The notes beneath the pieces are model-generated. The model worked only from the letters and a program-made list of their open reading frames with translations, searched no databases and was not told the origin of the DNA. From CAYZHV01 sp964478055 (GTDB taxonomy: Bacteria; Spirochaetota; Spirochaetia; DSM-27196; Alkalispirochaetaceae): DNA of 29,940 nt. The stretch's first letter is position 1. Every line of letters begins with the position of its first letter. The position numbers were made by a program, and so were the translations under genes. Shown piece by piece: positions 13,951 to 21,087 of this stretch. The stretch is taken from NCBI GenBank assembly GCA_964478055.1, contig CAYZHV010000015.1, forward strand, positions 1 through 29,940, written 5' to 3'.

Positions 13951-16410
13951 TTACGCCTCTAGGCTCTCCAAGAAATCAGTTATGGCTTCTCGCAGGCTCT
14001 CTACATATACCTCCTCCCGTAGATTCTCTAGTCTCTCTATCGGCGCATCTCCGGACTCAGCCTGAGCTTTCAGCTCCTGAAATTGCGCAAAGTGCTGATT
14101 GACGTGGCTGAGAAGAAAGTCCCTGGATATAGCCCAGAGCGTGTCTCCTCGTTGTACTTCGTGGACCGTGCCATCAGGTAACTCGATTCGGTTACCCGGG
14201 AAGATCCAGTCGGGGTCGCGCCCGTCGGGAGAGACCGATCCGATCGGGTCGTACCCGTTTAACCGGGCCACTCTATTAACAAATAGTAAGATATCAACCA
14301 CCGTGACTTCAAAGCCTCCGTTACCGACGGCGACAACGCCTGCGGTTTGTTCGGATGCTTCCTCAGCCTCGGTGGCCTGGTCTTGTTGTCCGCTCTCACT
14401 GTCGCCAAGGGCGCCATCCTGCGACTCCCCTGGTTGGTTTTCACTCGTCGGGGCTTCGCTCGTCGGGGCTTCGCCCGTCGGGGCTTCGCCATCGGTGGTG
14501 GCAACGACGCCGGCATCCCGCTCCGCTGCAACCTCCTCTCCGGTTCCTCCGAGGCCAACGAACAGGAGATACGCTGCGCCCCCGAGAAGGAGTATTGCCG
14601 CTGCGGCTATGATCAGCCCCTTCCGGCCGCCACCGCCGCCTCCGGTTCGGCTGCCGCTTCCGGCTCCGGAGGCTCCTGCCCTTGACCCCGTTTCGGGGCG
14701 TCCACGACTCTGAGCCGCGGAGCTCGCCGTGCCCGCCGCGGCGCCCTCACGCTTGCTGCCCTTTCGGGCTTCCTCCCGAGGGGGCGCGCTCTTTTTCTCT
14801 GCTTCGGCCTGAGCCTTCGCGGCCTCAGCCTTTGCGACCTCCGGAGCGGAAACCGGGGCAACCCTCTGTTTCTCGATCAAAGAGTCGAGAAACGTCTCGA
14901 GGCGACGTCGCTCCTCCTGGTAGTAGCTGTTCTCCTGCCTGCGGTCGAGAAAGGCGAGTACTTTCTGATAGACTCGCCGATTCTCCGAGATCCGCCCCTT
15001 GGTAAAACCAGGTGGCAGGGAGAAAGTAACCGCAAAGGTGTCGCTCTTTCCGTGAATCGACGCGGTCACCGGCAGCGGAAGCGAGTCGAGAAGCTCCTGC
15101 CAGGCCTCCGAGATTCGCGGTGCCAGGGCCGTGAGTTCTTTCGAAAGCGCCTCAGGGGGTTCGTCCTCGTTCCAGAGCGCCTCGGTTATGAGGTTCCAGA
15201 GCAGGAGATTGGCCACGAGGGCGTCCGCGAGAGGCTCCTCGGGAGTTCCGGAAGAGGCGTGGGCGAGACGTTTTTTGATCTCCCCGACTTCCTCAGGAGT
15301 GACCGGCCGGTCCTCCGGGAGGTCGAGATTCTTTCGGAGTTCGTCGGAGAATAGGGCGAGGAGGGTGCCACGTTCCGGGGCATCCAGGCGCGCCTTGCTC
15401 CGCGGGGCGAGGTGATAGGGCATTCCCGGAAGGAGGGTTGGACTGGCGCCGCCGAGCCAGGTTGCCCCGTCCGGGAGCCCGAGACTGCGCTCTCTGGGAG
15501 CCTCGGGGCTGTCCTGGAGCCGGAGATCCGCCTCCTTCGGATTGAGGGAGGCTGTGAGCGCCGCCAGGGGCTCCGGAAGCTCCGTCGGTCGTTCCCGGGT
15601 GACGTGGAGACCCGCCTTACTCAGGAGAGTAAGAAGCTCCTCGATCTCTTCCGCCCCGGACTCGGGTACCGCCACGGAGAGATCCTGCTTCTCTCGGAGC
15701 TTCCACTTACAGATGTCGATAAAACTTTCCCGCTCCACCGGGCCGGACATACGTCGTATCAGCTCCAGCGGAACGAGTCGTTGCGCAAGGTTGTCCAGGC
15801 CGAAAGAGGCGAGACGGCGAACGTCGAGGCTCTCCTCCCGGAAGAAGTAGAGTGAACCCTCCACAGTGTAAAGGAAACCGGGCTGGGTGAAAGAAGATGC
15901 GTAATACGCCCCGGTGGAGGAACTCGCGAAATCGTTGAGTCTGCGCAGCTCGAAGACGCCATGCCGGTCGCTCCGTTCCCGTTTGGAGAGGTCGAGGACC
16001 TCCTTGCCGTCCACCACGATCCGCACATTGCCGTCTGAGTAGAAGAGCACATGTGCTCCATGCCGCTCAGCCTCTTCATCCTTCGGGGGCGAAATGGGCC
16101 GGGAGGCGATGGTCTGATCGTGTACAAACTGCTTGACCGAGTTGACGAGCTCCTTGGTCCCCACGTAGCGCATGTCGTGAGAAACAGGATGCTCCAGGCA
16201 TTGCCGCTCATACTGCGGGTTGCCGGTAAGGTGATCGCTAATGACAACGTTGCTTACGTGTCTTTTGACCTTCTCGGGAAGCCAGGGGGAGGTGCCCAGT
16301 CTGAGAAACGGTCGAAACCGGTGATCCGTTGTTCCGACGTAGACCACGTAACACTCCCGGTCGACGTGGAACACGCGGCTTGACAGATTGCGGGAGCTGT
16401 CGTCACTCAT
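13951..16410 (-). CDS. Single-pass membrane protein with large cytoplasmic part and periplasmic LysM end
   Basis: 819 aa. Residues 1-500 are soluble with no family I recognise. Residues 515-597 are Ala/Lys/Glu- then Gly/Ser-rich, a flexible lead-in to one membrane helix at 598-620 (LIIAAAAILLLGGAAYLLFV), preceded by GGRKG (positive-inside). A low-complexity acidic periplasmic linker follows, then a LysM-type region at about 702-764: VDILLFVNRVARLNGYDPIG, DPDWIFPGNRIELPDG and HEVQRGDTLWAIS. LysM binds peptidoglycan glycan strands. The short start MSDDSS at 16410 is chosen for GGAGAAAC before it. The gene lies 109 nt upstream of cfpA on the same strand. That placement and topology make it a candidate link between cytoplasmic filament and cell wall, which is inference. 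Confidence 0.82.
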   Translation of the reverse strand: MSDDSSRNLSSRVFHVDRECYVVYVGTTDHRFRPFLRLGTSPWLPEKVKRHVSNVVISDHLTGNPQYERQCLEHPVSHDMRYVGTKELVNSVKQFVHDQTIASRPISPPKDEEAERHGAHVLFYSDGNVRIVVDGKEVLDLSKRERSDRHGVFELRRLNDFASSSTGAYYASSFTQPGFLYTVEGSLYFFREESLDVRRLASFGLDNLAQRLVPLELIRRMSGPVERESFIDICKWKLREKQDLSVAVPESGAEEIEELLTLLSKAGLHVTRERPTELPEPLAALTASLNPKEADLRLQDSPEAPRERSLGLPDGATWLGGASPTLLPGMPYHLAPRSKARLDAPERGTLLALFSDELRKNLDLPEDRPVTPEEVGEIKKRLAHASSGTPEEPLADALVANLLLWNLITEALWNEDEPPEALSKELTALAPRISEAWQELLDSLPLPVTASIHGKSDTFAVTFSLPPGFTKGRISENRRVYQKVLAFLDRRQENSYYQEERRRLETFLDSLIEKQRVAPVSAPEVAKAEAAKAQAEAEKKSAPPREEARKGSKREGAAAGTASSAAQSRGRPETGSRAGASGAGSGSRTGGGGGGRKGLIIAAAAILLLGGAAYLLFVGLGGTGEEVAAERDAGVVATTDGEAPTGEAPTSEAPTSENQPGESQDGALGDSESGQQDQATEAEEASEQTAGVVAVGNGGFEVTVVDILLFVNRVARLNGYDPIGSVSPDGRDPDWIFPGNRIELPDGTVHEVQRGDTLWAISRDFLLSHVNQHFAQFQELKAQAESGDAPIERLENLREEVYVESLREAITDFLESLEA
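14444..14488. repeat. Three 15-bp tandem repeats coding GEAPT/SEAPT
   Basis: Three copies of CTCGTCGGGGCTTCG (the third with CCC for CTC) stand head to tail inside the LysM gene. On the minus strand they encode the pentapeptides (G/S)EAPT of the periplasmic linker. Being a multiple of three, copy number can change without breaking the frame, so linker length may vary between strains. Confidence 0.85.
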
Positions 16411-16418
16411 GTTTCTCC

Positions 16419-16424
16419 AGTATA
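16419..16424 (-). promoter_or_regulatory. -10-like box next to the LysM gene start
   Basis: TATACT on the minus strand ends 8 nt before the ATG at 16410. A TTGATG lies 20 nt further up, too far for a good -35. If this -10 is used, the mRNA would begin almost at the start codon and the GGAG site would lie outside the transcript; one of the two signals is then not used. Confidence 0.35.
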
Positions 16425-16459
16425 GTACATAATGCTTCAACAATCATCAACTTCGTAGG

Positions 16460-16488
16460 TTTTCATAGAGCACAAAAGCAGGTATGCT
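16460..16488 (+). promoter_or_regulatory. Probable promoter of the MinD/ParA gene with an inverted repeat
   Basis: TTTTCA (16460-16465), a 17-nt spacer and TATGCT (16483-16488), with the ATG at 16506 and AGGCGAG before it. AGAGCA (16467-16472) and TGCTCT (16485-16490) form a perfect inverted repeat with 12 nt between, covering the spacer and the -10 box, a plausible repressor site. Confidence 0.45.
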
Positions 16489-16505
16489 CTTAGGCGAGCA
16501 GAACT

Positions 16506-17648
16506 ATGGTAGTAACCCAGAAACAGCGAACGAAGATTATCCCGATCGCCAGCGGCAAGGGCGGTGTTGGAAAGACCGAGCTCTGCGCAAACCTGGGAAT
16601 TAGACTGGGGCAACTCGGAAAGCAGACCGTCCTTATGGACCTGGACATGGGAGGATCCAACCTCCACTCTGCCCTGAACCTCAGGAACAAGAACCCGGGG
16701 GTGGGAAACTATCTCTCCGATCGCAGGCTCTCCTTCGATTCTCTCATGGTGGAGACCGGCTATGACAACGTGCGCTTTATTCCCGGAGATGTTCTGGTGG
16801 CGGGCACTCCCAACCTTACCTACGCTCAAAAAACCGGGCTGGTCAAGCAGATCGAGAAGATCGATGCGGACTACGTGCTCCTCGACCTCGGTTCCGGGGC
16901 AAGCAACAATGTGGTGGACTTTTTTCTCATTTCCAACTCCGGGCTTCTCGTGTCTTCCCCCCATGTTGGGGCGATCCTGAACGCCTACAGCTTTCTCAAG
17001 AACGCGACGTTCCGTTTTCTGATGCGCGCCTTCTCCGGCGAGTCCGCCGTATCCCGCTATTTACGCAATCAGATTCGGGAGCGACGGCCGGGAGAGCCGG
17101 TGCAGGTAAAGGGGATCCTCAAAGGGCTGGCGGACAAGAACGGCGAGCAGGCCAAGAAAGCTAAGCAGTACGTCTCACTTCTGCAGCCGAGCCTTGTTCT
17201 CAATATGGCCCGGAGCTCCGCGGATCTAAACATCGCGGAGAGCCTTCGGGACCTTTCTCATAAGAACCTCAACGTCGATCTCCAGTGTCTCGGTGGGGTT
17301 CTCTACGATCGCGGTGTCTCCGAACGGATGCATACCGCTGCACCGGCGATCATGGGTGATCCTCAGGGAGTACTGGCCGCGGAGATCGACCGCCTCGCTC
17401 AGAAAATTATTCAGTCCCCTTCATTTCCGACCCTCGCTCTGGAGACCGATCTCTACGAGGATTCCTTCGAACTCACTCGAATCGAGCTTCAGTACGATGA
17501 GGCGGAGCAGAGCGAGAAGGCCGCTTCACCGGATCAGGAAGCGTTTAACCCCGAGGAGTTTCTGGCGATAGTGAGTGCCCAGAAGAAGCGAATTCAGGAG
17601 CTCCAGGGCACGGTTCGCATGCTCACCATGAGAAGCAATAGCGGCTGA
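16506..17648 (+). CDS. MinD/ParA-family P-loop ATPase
   Basis: The 380-aa protein begins with the deviant Walker A of MinD/ParA/FleN ATPases, GKGGVGKT at 17-24, followed by VLMDLDMGGSNLHSALNL (Walker A' region) and YVLLDLGSGASNNVVDFF (switch II/Walker B). Such ATPases dimerise with ATP on membrane or DNA and position division sites, flagella, chromosomes or other assemblies. It is longer than MinD (about 270 aa): it has an extra charged segment around 185-225 and a C-terminal coiled-coil-like tail (FLAIVSAQKKRIQELQGTVRML). It is not followed by minC or minE, nor by parB. It is divergent from the LysM gene, so a role in placing the envelope or filament machinery is possible but inferred. Confidence 0.87.
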   Translation: MVVTQKQRTKIIPIASGKGGVGKTELCANLGIRLGQLGKQTVLMDLDMGGSNLHSALNLRNKNPGVGNYLSDRRLSFDSLMVETGYDNVRFIPGDVLVAGTPNLTYAQKTGLVKQIEKIDADYVLLDLGSGASNNVVDFFLISNSGLLVSSPHVGAILNAYSFLKNATFRFLMRAFSGESAVSRYLRNQIRERRPGEPVQVKGILKGLADKNGEQAKKAKQYVSLLQPSLVLNMARSSADLNIAESLRDLSHKNLNVDLQCLGGVLYDRGVSERMHTAAPAIMGDPQGVLAAEIDRLAQKIIQSPSFPTLALETDLYEDSFELTRIELQYDEAEQSEKAASPDQEAFNPEEFLAIVSAQKKRIQELQGTVRMLTMRSNSG

Positions 17649-17671
17649 AACCGGAAGCAGGGAGGTCCGAA

Positions 17672-17773
17672 ATGAGGCGCCGACTTGCGATTCTGAACGG
17701 GAGCCTCCCCGGGCTTCCTAAGTGTGTTCTCGGATCCGCTCCTGGTAGAGGCTTTCGATCTCCTCCTTCGTAA
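17672..17773 (+). CDS. Possible 33-aa small protein downstream of the ATPase gene
   Basis: An ATG at 17672 has GGGAGG with 6 nt spacing, 24 nt after the ATPase stop, and opens a 33-codon frame starting MRRRLAILNGSLPGLPKCVL. Its second half overlaps the 3' end of the opposing Hsp33 gene. The ribosome site is better than that of many real genes here, but the sequence matches nothing I know. It could be a true small basic protein, a gene remnant, or chance. Confidence 0.3.
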   Translation: MRRRLAILNGSLPGLPKCVLGSAPGRGFRSPPS

Positions 17774-18662
17774 AGGAGTAGGTGCTTCCACAGTTGTGGC
17801 AGGTGGTCTTGAGCGGGAAGGGCCCTTCTTCTCTAATCGACTCCAACTCCTCCATGGAAATCTTGGCTATAAAGCGGCCGAAGCGCTCCTTGGAGCAGCC
17901 GCAGTAGAACTCGGTGTCTCTCGTGCCAATGAGATCCGGAGCAAAGTCCCGGAACTGATTTTTTACCAAGGTTACCCCTGTGCTCCCCTGAGCAAAGGAT
18001 TCTCCCAGAGAGGGGAGGCCCCGGAGGGTCTCCTCCACGGTAGAGAGAGTACCCTCCTCAGCCCCGGGCAGCGCCTGTAGGAAGATTCCGCCGGCGCCAA
18101 TAACCTTTCCTTCCGTGTCGAACTTTACGCTGAGATTGAAGGCCGTGGCGGTCTGCTCGGAGTAGAGAAAGTAGCGTGCCAGATCCCGGGCTATGCTGCC
18201 CTCCTCGAGGCTGATTTCGCCGGTAAAGGGATGCTTTGCCACTTCCAGCTCTTTGGTTAGAGAGAGGGTTCCGCCACCGAGAAAGGGTGCGAGATCGAAG
18301 CTTTCAGGAGGGGCTTCGACCGGAATCGGCACCCGGTGAAGGTACCCGCGAACCTGTCCCGTCGCCCGGGATTCCACCGAGAGCCCCTGCGCCGGACCGT
18401 CGCAGTTAATAAGCAGTCGTATCTTATCATTTCCTTTTATTTGGGCCGTCAGAAGAGCCGCGGCTATGTAGGCGTGGCCGAGAATAAGGGTCTCGATAAT
18501 ACCGAGGTGATGGTTCCGGCGCATCTGGTTTACCATCCGGGTAGCGTGAACCACCGCGCCGCGGACCTGTCCGTCCTCCAGAAGAAAAATATCCATGCCG
18601 TCCTGAGCTATGCCTTCTAGGTGTTCCCGGAGGGAGGTGTCTTGTAGTGGTTGTGCGATCAT
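17718..18662 (-). CDS. hslO: Hsp33, redox-regulated holdase chaperone
   Basis: Cytosolic chaperone that is switched on by oxidation of its zinc-bound cysteines and holds unfolding proteins for DnaK. The 314-aa product has the Hsp33 pattern: GHAYIAAALLTAQIKG, LLINCDGPAQGLSVES, RGYL, YFLYSEQTATAF, GGIFLQALPGA, and the zinc centre CGC (Cys254, Cys256) ... CHNC (Cys288, Cys291). The start MIAQPL aligns with the E. coli protein's N-terminus; the frame stays open far upstream, but that part overlaps the dihydrouridine synthase gene and is not Hsp33. No clear ribosome site precedes the ATG. It lies 89 nt after the synthase gene. Confidence 0.95.
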   Translation of the reverse strand: MIAQPLQDTSLREHLEGIAQDGMDIFLLEDGQVRGAVVHATRMVNQMRRNHHLGIIETLILGHAYIAAALLTAQIKGNDKIRLLINCDGPAQGLSVESRATGQVRGYLHRVPIPVEAPPESFDLAPFLGGGTLSLTKELEVAKHPFTGEISLEEGSIARDLARYFLYSEQTATAFNLSVKFDTEGKVIGAGGIFLQALPGAEEGTLSTVEETLRGLPSLGESFAQGSTGVTLVKNQFRDFAPDLIGTRDTEFYCGCSKERFGRFIAKISMEELESIREEGPFPLKTTCHNCGSTYSFTKEEIESLYQERIREHT

Positions 18663-18715
18663 ACAAAAGTACCATGCCGGGTAGGGGAGGCGATGGTCAA
18701 CGGCTTTTTGAGGAT

Positions 18716-18729
18716 TTGCCAGTTGGCAA
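18716..18729. promoter_or_regulatory. 14-bp palindrome in the dus-hslO gap
   Basis: TTGCCAGTTGGCAA consists of two perfect 6-bp arms around GT. It lies between the dihydrouridine synthase stop and the Hsp33 start, about 55 nt before the Hsp33 ATG. The form suits a dimeric repressor site; the binding protein is unknown. Confidence 0.35.
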
Positions 18730-18751
18730 CAGCCCCGGGGAACGGGACTCT

Positions 18752-19843
18752 CTACTCCGGGATAGGAAGGGGCTTGTCCCAGCGCTCGATGCGCTTGAGA
18801 GCGTGGGTTTTGATCTCTTTGTAGCTGCTCATGGACTGGCTCCCCGCGGCAAGCTCGTGGCCAAACTGAAAATTGGCGGCGAAGTAGGCGTAGAAGCGCC
18901 TCGCCCGGGTCTTCCAGAACTCCGGAGGGAGGTGCTCTTCCAGATAACGGTGGTAGCGTTCCGCGGTTTCGGCATAGGTTCTCGGCGGGGCCGTGAGACG
19001 GGCCCCGGGAGCGTCCCCGCCGGCGGAGCGTGCCTTGGTATTCTCGACTGCGCCGGCCCGGTGGAGGCTCCGAGAGATCAGTAGCGGAAGCCACGGCTTC
19101 TGTGCCACCCCCCGGGCGGGCATGATCCCGGCGAAGCTCCGGCGTTCCAAGAGGAGGAACATATCCTCAGGGGAGCGAATATCGCCGTTGGCGCAGAGGG
19201 GTAGGGGGGAGCTCTCGGCGACGGTGGCAAGAGCATCCCAGCTCGCCGGTCTAGCGTAGGGCTGCCCCACCCGTCGACCGTGGAGAGTAACCCACTCCAC
19301 CCCGGTCTCGGCGAGCGCTTCTAGGAGCTCTATCAGGGGCGGGAGAGCGCCGTCTTTGGGGAGTCGCAGCTTTACCGAGATCGCGGGACCCGGGAGCCCG
19401 GCGCTCTGTTCCCATGCGTCCCGAGCCTGGAGGACACGAGCCGCCGCGGCCACCGCCTCCCGGGGCCTAACGAGCCAGCCGGCCCCGCCGCCGCGTTTGC
19501 GAACCTTCGGCGCGCTGCACCCCATGTTGAGATCTATGCCTCCGGGTCTCCCGGGAAGGAACCGTTCTGCCCCGGCGGCGAAACTCTCGGGGTCATACGC
19601 GGTGAGCTGCACTATCACCCGAGCGGGGTCGGGGCCGAGGTCGGTGTAGCTCTTCGCGAAGGGCGTGCCGTTGAGAAGGGCTTCGGCGCTGGTCATCTCG
19701 GTGACGGTGAAGTCCCAGCCCCCGAAATCGCTCAGGAGCTGGCGAAAGCCGCGGTGGCTCAGAGTCGCCATGGGCCCGGTGATGATTGTCGGTCTCTTCC
19801 CGGAGAGGGCGGAGAGAATGGGCCGTTCTACCCCGGGGGTCAA
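18752..19843 (-). CDS. tRNA-dihydrouridine synthase (Dus family)
   Basis: FMN-dependent enzyme that reduces uridines in the D-loop of tRNA. The 363-aa product shows ITGPMATLSHRGFR (FMN-binding start of the barrel), VTEM, the active-site LNMGCSAPKVRKRG with Cys109, ISVKLRL, VTLHGR, ANGDI and MPARGVAQKPWL. I place the start at TTG 19843: it shares TTGA with the stop of the upstream CapA-like gene and has AGGGGG 6 nt before it. The next in-frame ATG (19772) would cut off the first strand of the FMN barrel. Which uridine it modifies (DusA/B/C type) is not clear. A Gly-, Ala-rich segment around 265-285 is an unusual insertion. Confidence 0.92.
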   Translation of the reverse strand: MTPGVERPILSALSGKRPTIITGPMATLSHRGFRQLLSDFGGWDFTVTEMTSAEALLNGTPFAKSYTDLGPDPARVIVQLTAYDPESFAAGAERFLPGRPGGIDLNMGCSAPKVRKRGGGAGWLVRPREAVAAAARVLQARDAWEQSAGLPGPAISVKLRLPKDGALPPLIELLEALAETGVEWVTLHGRRVGQPYARPASWDALATVAESSPLPLCANGDIRSPEDMFLLLERRSFAGIMPARGVAQKPWLPLLISRSLHRAGAVENTKARSAGGDAPGARLTAPPRTYAETAERYHRYLEEHLPPEFWKTRARRFYAYFAANFQFGHELAAGSQSMSSYKEIKTHALKRIERWDKPLPIPE

Positions 19844-20997
19844 GGTGTGCCCCCTGGTAGTTGCGAGCCCGCCGCCGGAAGCCGTGAGGAGGCGTGAACC
19901 GTCTCCGGGAGGTTTCGGAGCCAGGTTGCCGCACTGTCTCGGAGGATCCGTTCCCGAGCCCGGTAGAACTGCCGCCACGCCTCGGAGGGAGCCTCCGCCG
20001 CGGCGCGATCGAAGGTGGTCACCTTTTGTCCCCCGGGAATCTCCGCCGGGGCGTTGGTAAAGGGGATCAAATCGAGCCCGGTGATGCGGAGTCGCGAGGA
20101 CCCTGGTGTCGGTGCAAGGGTAACGCGGAAGAGATATCCGTCATTCCTGGGAGCGTATGGTCCCAGGGGATCCGGGTTCCCGGCGTCCAAGAGTGCCCCC
20201 TGGCCCGTAAGAAAGTTCCCCACCGACGGAAGAATGAGAGAGCTCTCCGCTCCCCGGTTGACCCAGGTTGGTGGCTGGGGAACATGGGGGTGGTGGCCCC
20301 AGATCAGATCGACGCCGATCTCGGCAAGAGTGTGGAAGAATCGGAGCTTCTCGGCCGAGGGCCGGGGCTCGTACTCTTCCATGGCGTTTCCATGATAGGC
20401 GAGAATAAAGAAGTCATACTCCTTCGGCCGGAGCGCTTCGAGAAAGCGGTGCCGATTGCGGCCGTCCACAAGATTGAGGATGTCCTGGGGATCCCCGGAA
20501 GGCCAGTGGTTGAGAAACTGCGTCACGCTCAGGTAGCCGATTCGGTACCCGTCGATCTCGAGAACCGTCGGTTTCAGAGCTCCCTCCTCCCACCCTTTTA
20601 AACCGGAGTGGTAGAAGCTCTCTTGCTCTCGTTCCATATCGAAGAGGACGCCTCGGGTCTGCTCCACCCCTTCGATTCCCTGATCGAGAATGTGATTGTT
20701 CGCGACTGAAACAACCTCCACCCCCCCTTCGACGGCGGCCAGGAGGAATCTGGGGTGGGCGTTGAAGTCCGGGAAACCCTCTGGGGGCGCCCCGGGGTGA
20801 ATGGGAGTTTCGAGATTGAGAAAGGTAAGGTCGTCGCCGAGTAGGAATCTCTCCAGATCCTGAAAAGCTCGGCGGTCGACCCCTTGGAGGGTTCCGTGAG
20901 GTATGAAATCCCCGAGAAAGGTTAAGTGCAGCTCCTCCTGGGCGGGCAGCTGGAAGCTGGCGAGGATGAGCAGAAGATACCAAGCGCCGCGACGCAT
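19840..20997 (-). CDS. CapA-family (poly-gamma-glutamate synthesis type) metallophosphatase-like protein, exported
   Basis: Member of the CapA/PGA_cap family, related to calcineurin-like phosphoesterases and named after poly-gamma-glutamate capsule synthesis, although most members have no proven role. The 385-aa product has a signal peptide (MRRGAWYLLLILASFQLPAQ, cut likely after AQ), then LTFLGDFIPHG, FLNLETPI, VSVANNHILDQG, GYLSVTQF, FILAYHGNAMEEYEP, WGHHPHVPQPP and SVGNFL, the metal-site motifs of the family. No other capsule genes are near. A GTG one codon earlier is an alternative start. It is coupled by a 4-nt overlap to the tRNA-modifying synthase gene, a functionally odd pair. Confidence 0.85.
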   Translation of the reverse strand: MRRGAWYLLLILASFQLPAQEELHLTFLGDFIPHGTLQGVDRRAFQDLERFLLGDDLTFLNLETPIHPGAPPEGFPDFNAHPRFLLAAVEGGVEVVSVANNHILDQGIEGVEQTRGVLFDMEREQESFYHSGLKGWEEGALKPTVLEIDGYRIGYLSVTQFLNHWPSGDPQDILNLVDGRNRHRFLEALRPKEYDFFILAYHGNAMEEYEPRPSAEKLRFFHTLAEIGVDLIWGHHPHVPQPPTWVNRGAESSLILPSVGNFLTGQGALLDAGNPDPLGPYAPRNDGYLFRVTLAPTPGSSRLRITGLDLIPFTNAPAEIPGGQKVTTFDRAAAEAPSEAWRQFYRARERILRDSAATWLRNLPETVHASSRLPAAGSQLPGGTP

Positions 20998-21003
20998 CAC
21001 GAT

Positions 21004-21033
21004 AGTATAGAAACCGTAGATGGGATATGAAAA
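21004..21033 (-). promoter_or_regulatory. Probable promoter of the CapA-like gene
   Basis: On the minus strand TTTTCA, an 18-nt spacer and TATACT, with the -10 box ending only 6 nt before the ATG at 20997. No ribosome site fits in between, so the transcript may be leaderless. Confidence 0.45.
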
Positions 21034-21051
21034 CAGCGCCTAGGGTCTCCG

Positions 21052-21080
21052 TTGCCTCGGTCCGAGCTCTTTCGTATCAT
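21052..21080 (+). promoter_or_regulatory. Probable promoter of the aldo/keto reductase gene
   Basis: TTGCCT (21052-21057), exactly 17 nt, then TATCAT (21075-21080), which is a one-mismatch -10 box. The ATG follows 7 nt later, so transcription would start at or next to the start codon. Confidence 0.5.
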
Positions 21081-21087
21081 TAGAGCT

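Noticed and set aside
17653..17718. Inverted repeat GGAAGC...GGGAGG / CCTCCC...GCTTCC between the ATPase and Hsp33 genes
   Set aside because: Arms are interrupted and 38 nt apart with no T tract, and the left arm is better explained as a ribosome site.
18663..19094. Long N-terminal extension of Hsp33
   Set aside because: It overlaps the dihydrouridine synthase gene, is Arg/Pro-rich shadow sequence and has no match to Hsp33; the ATG at 18662 fits the family.
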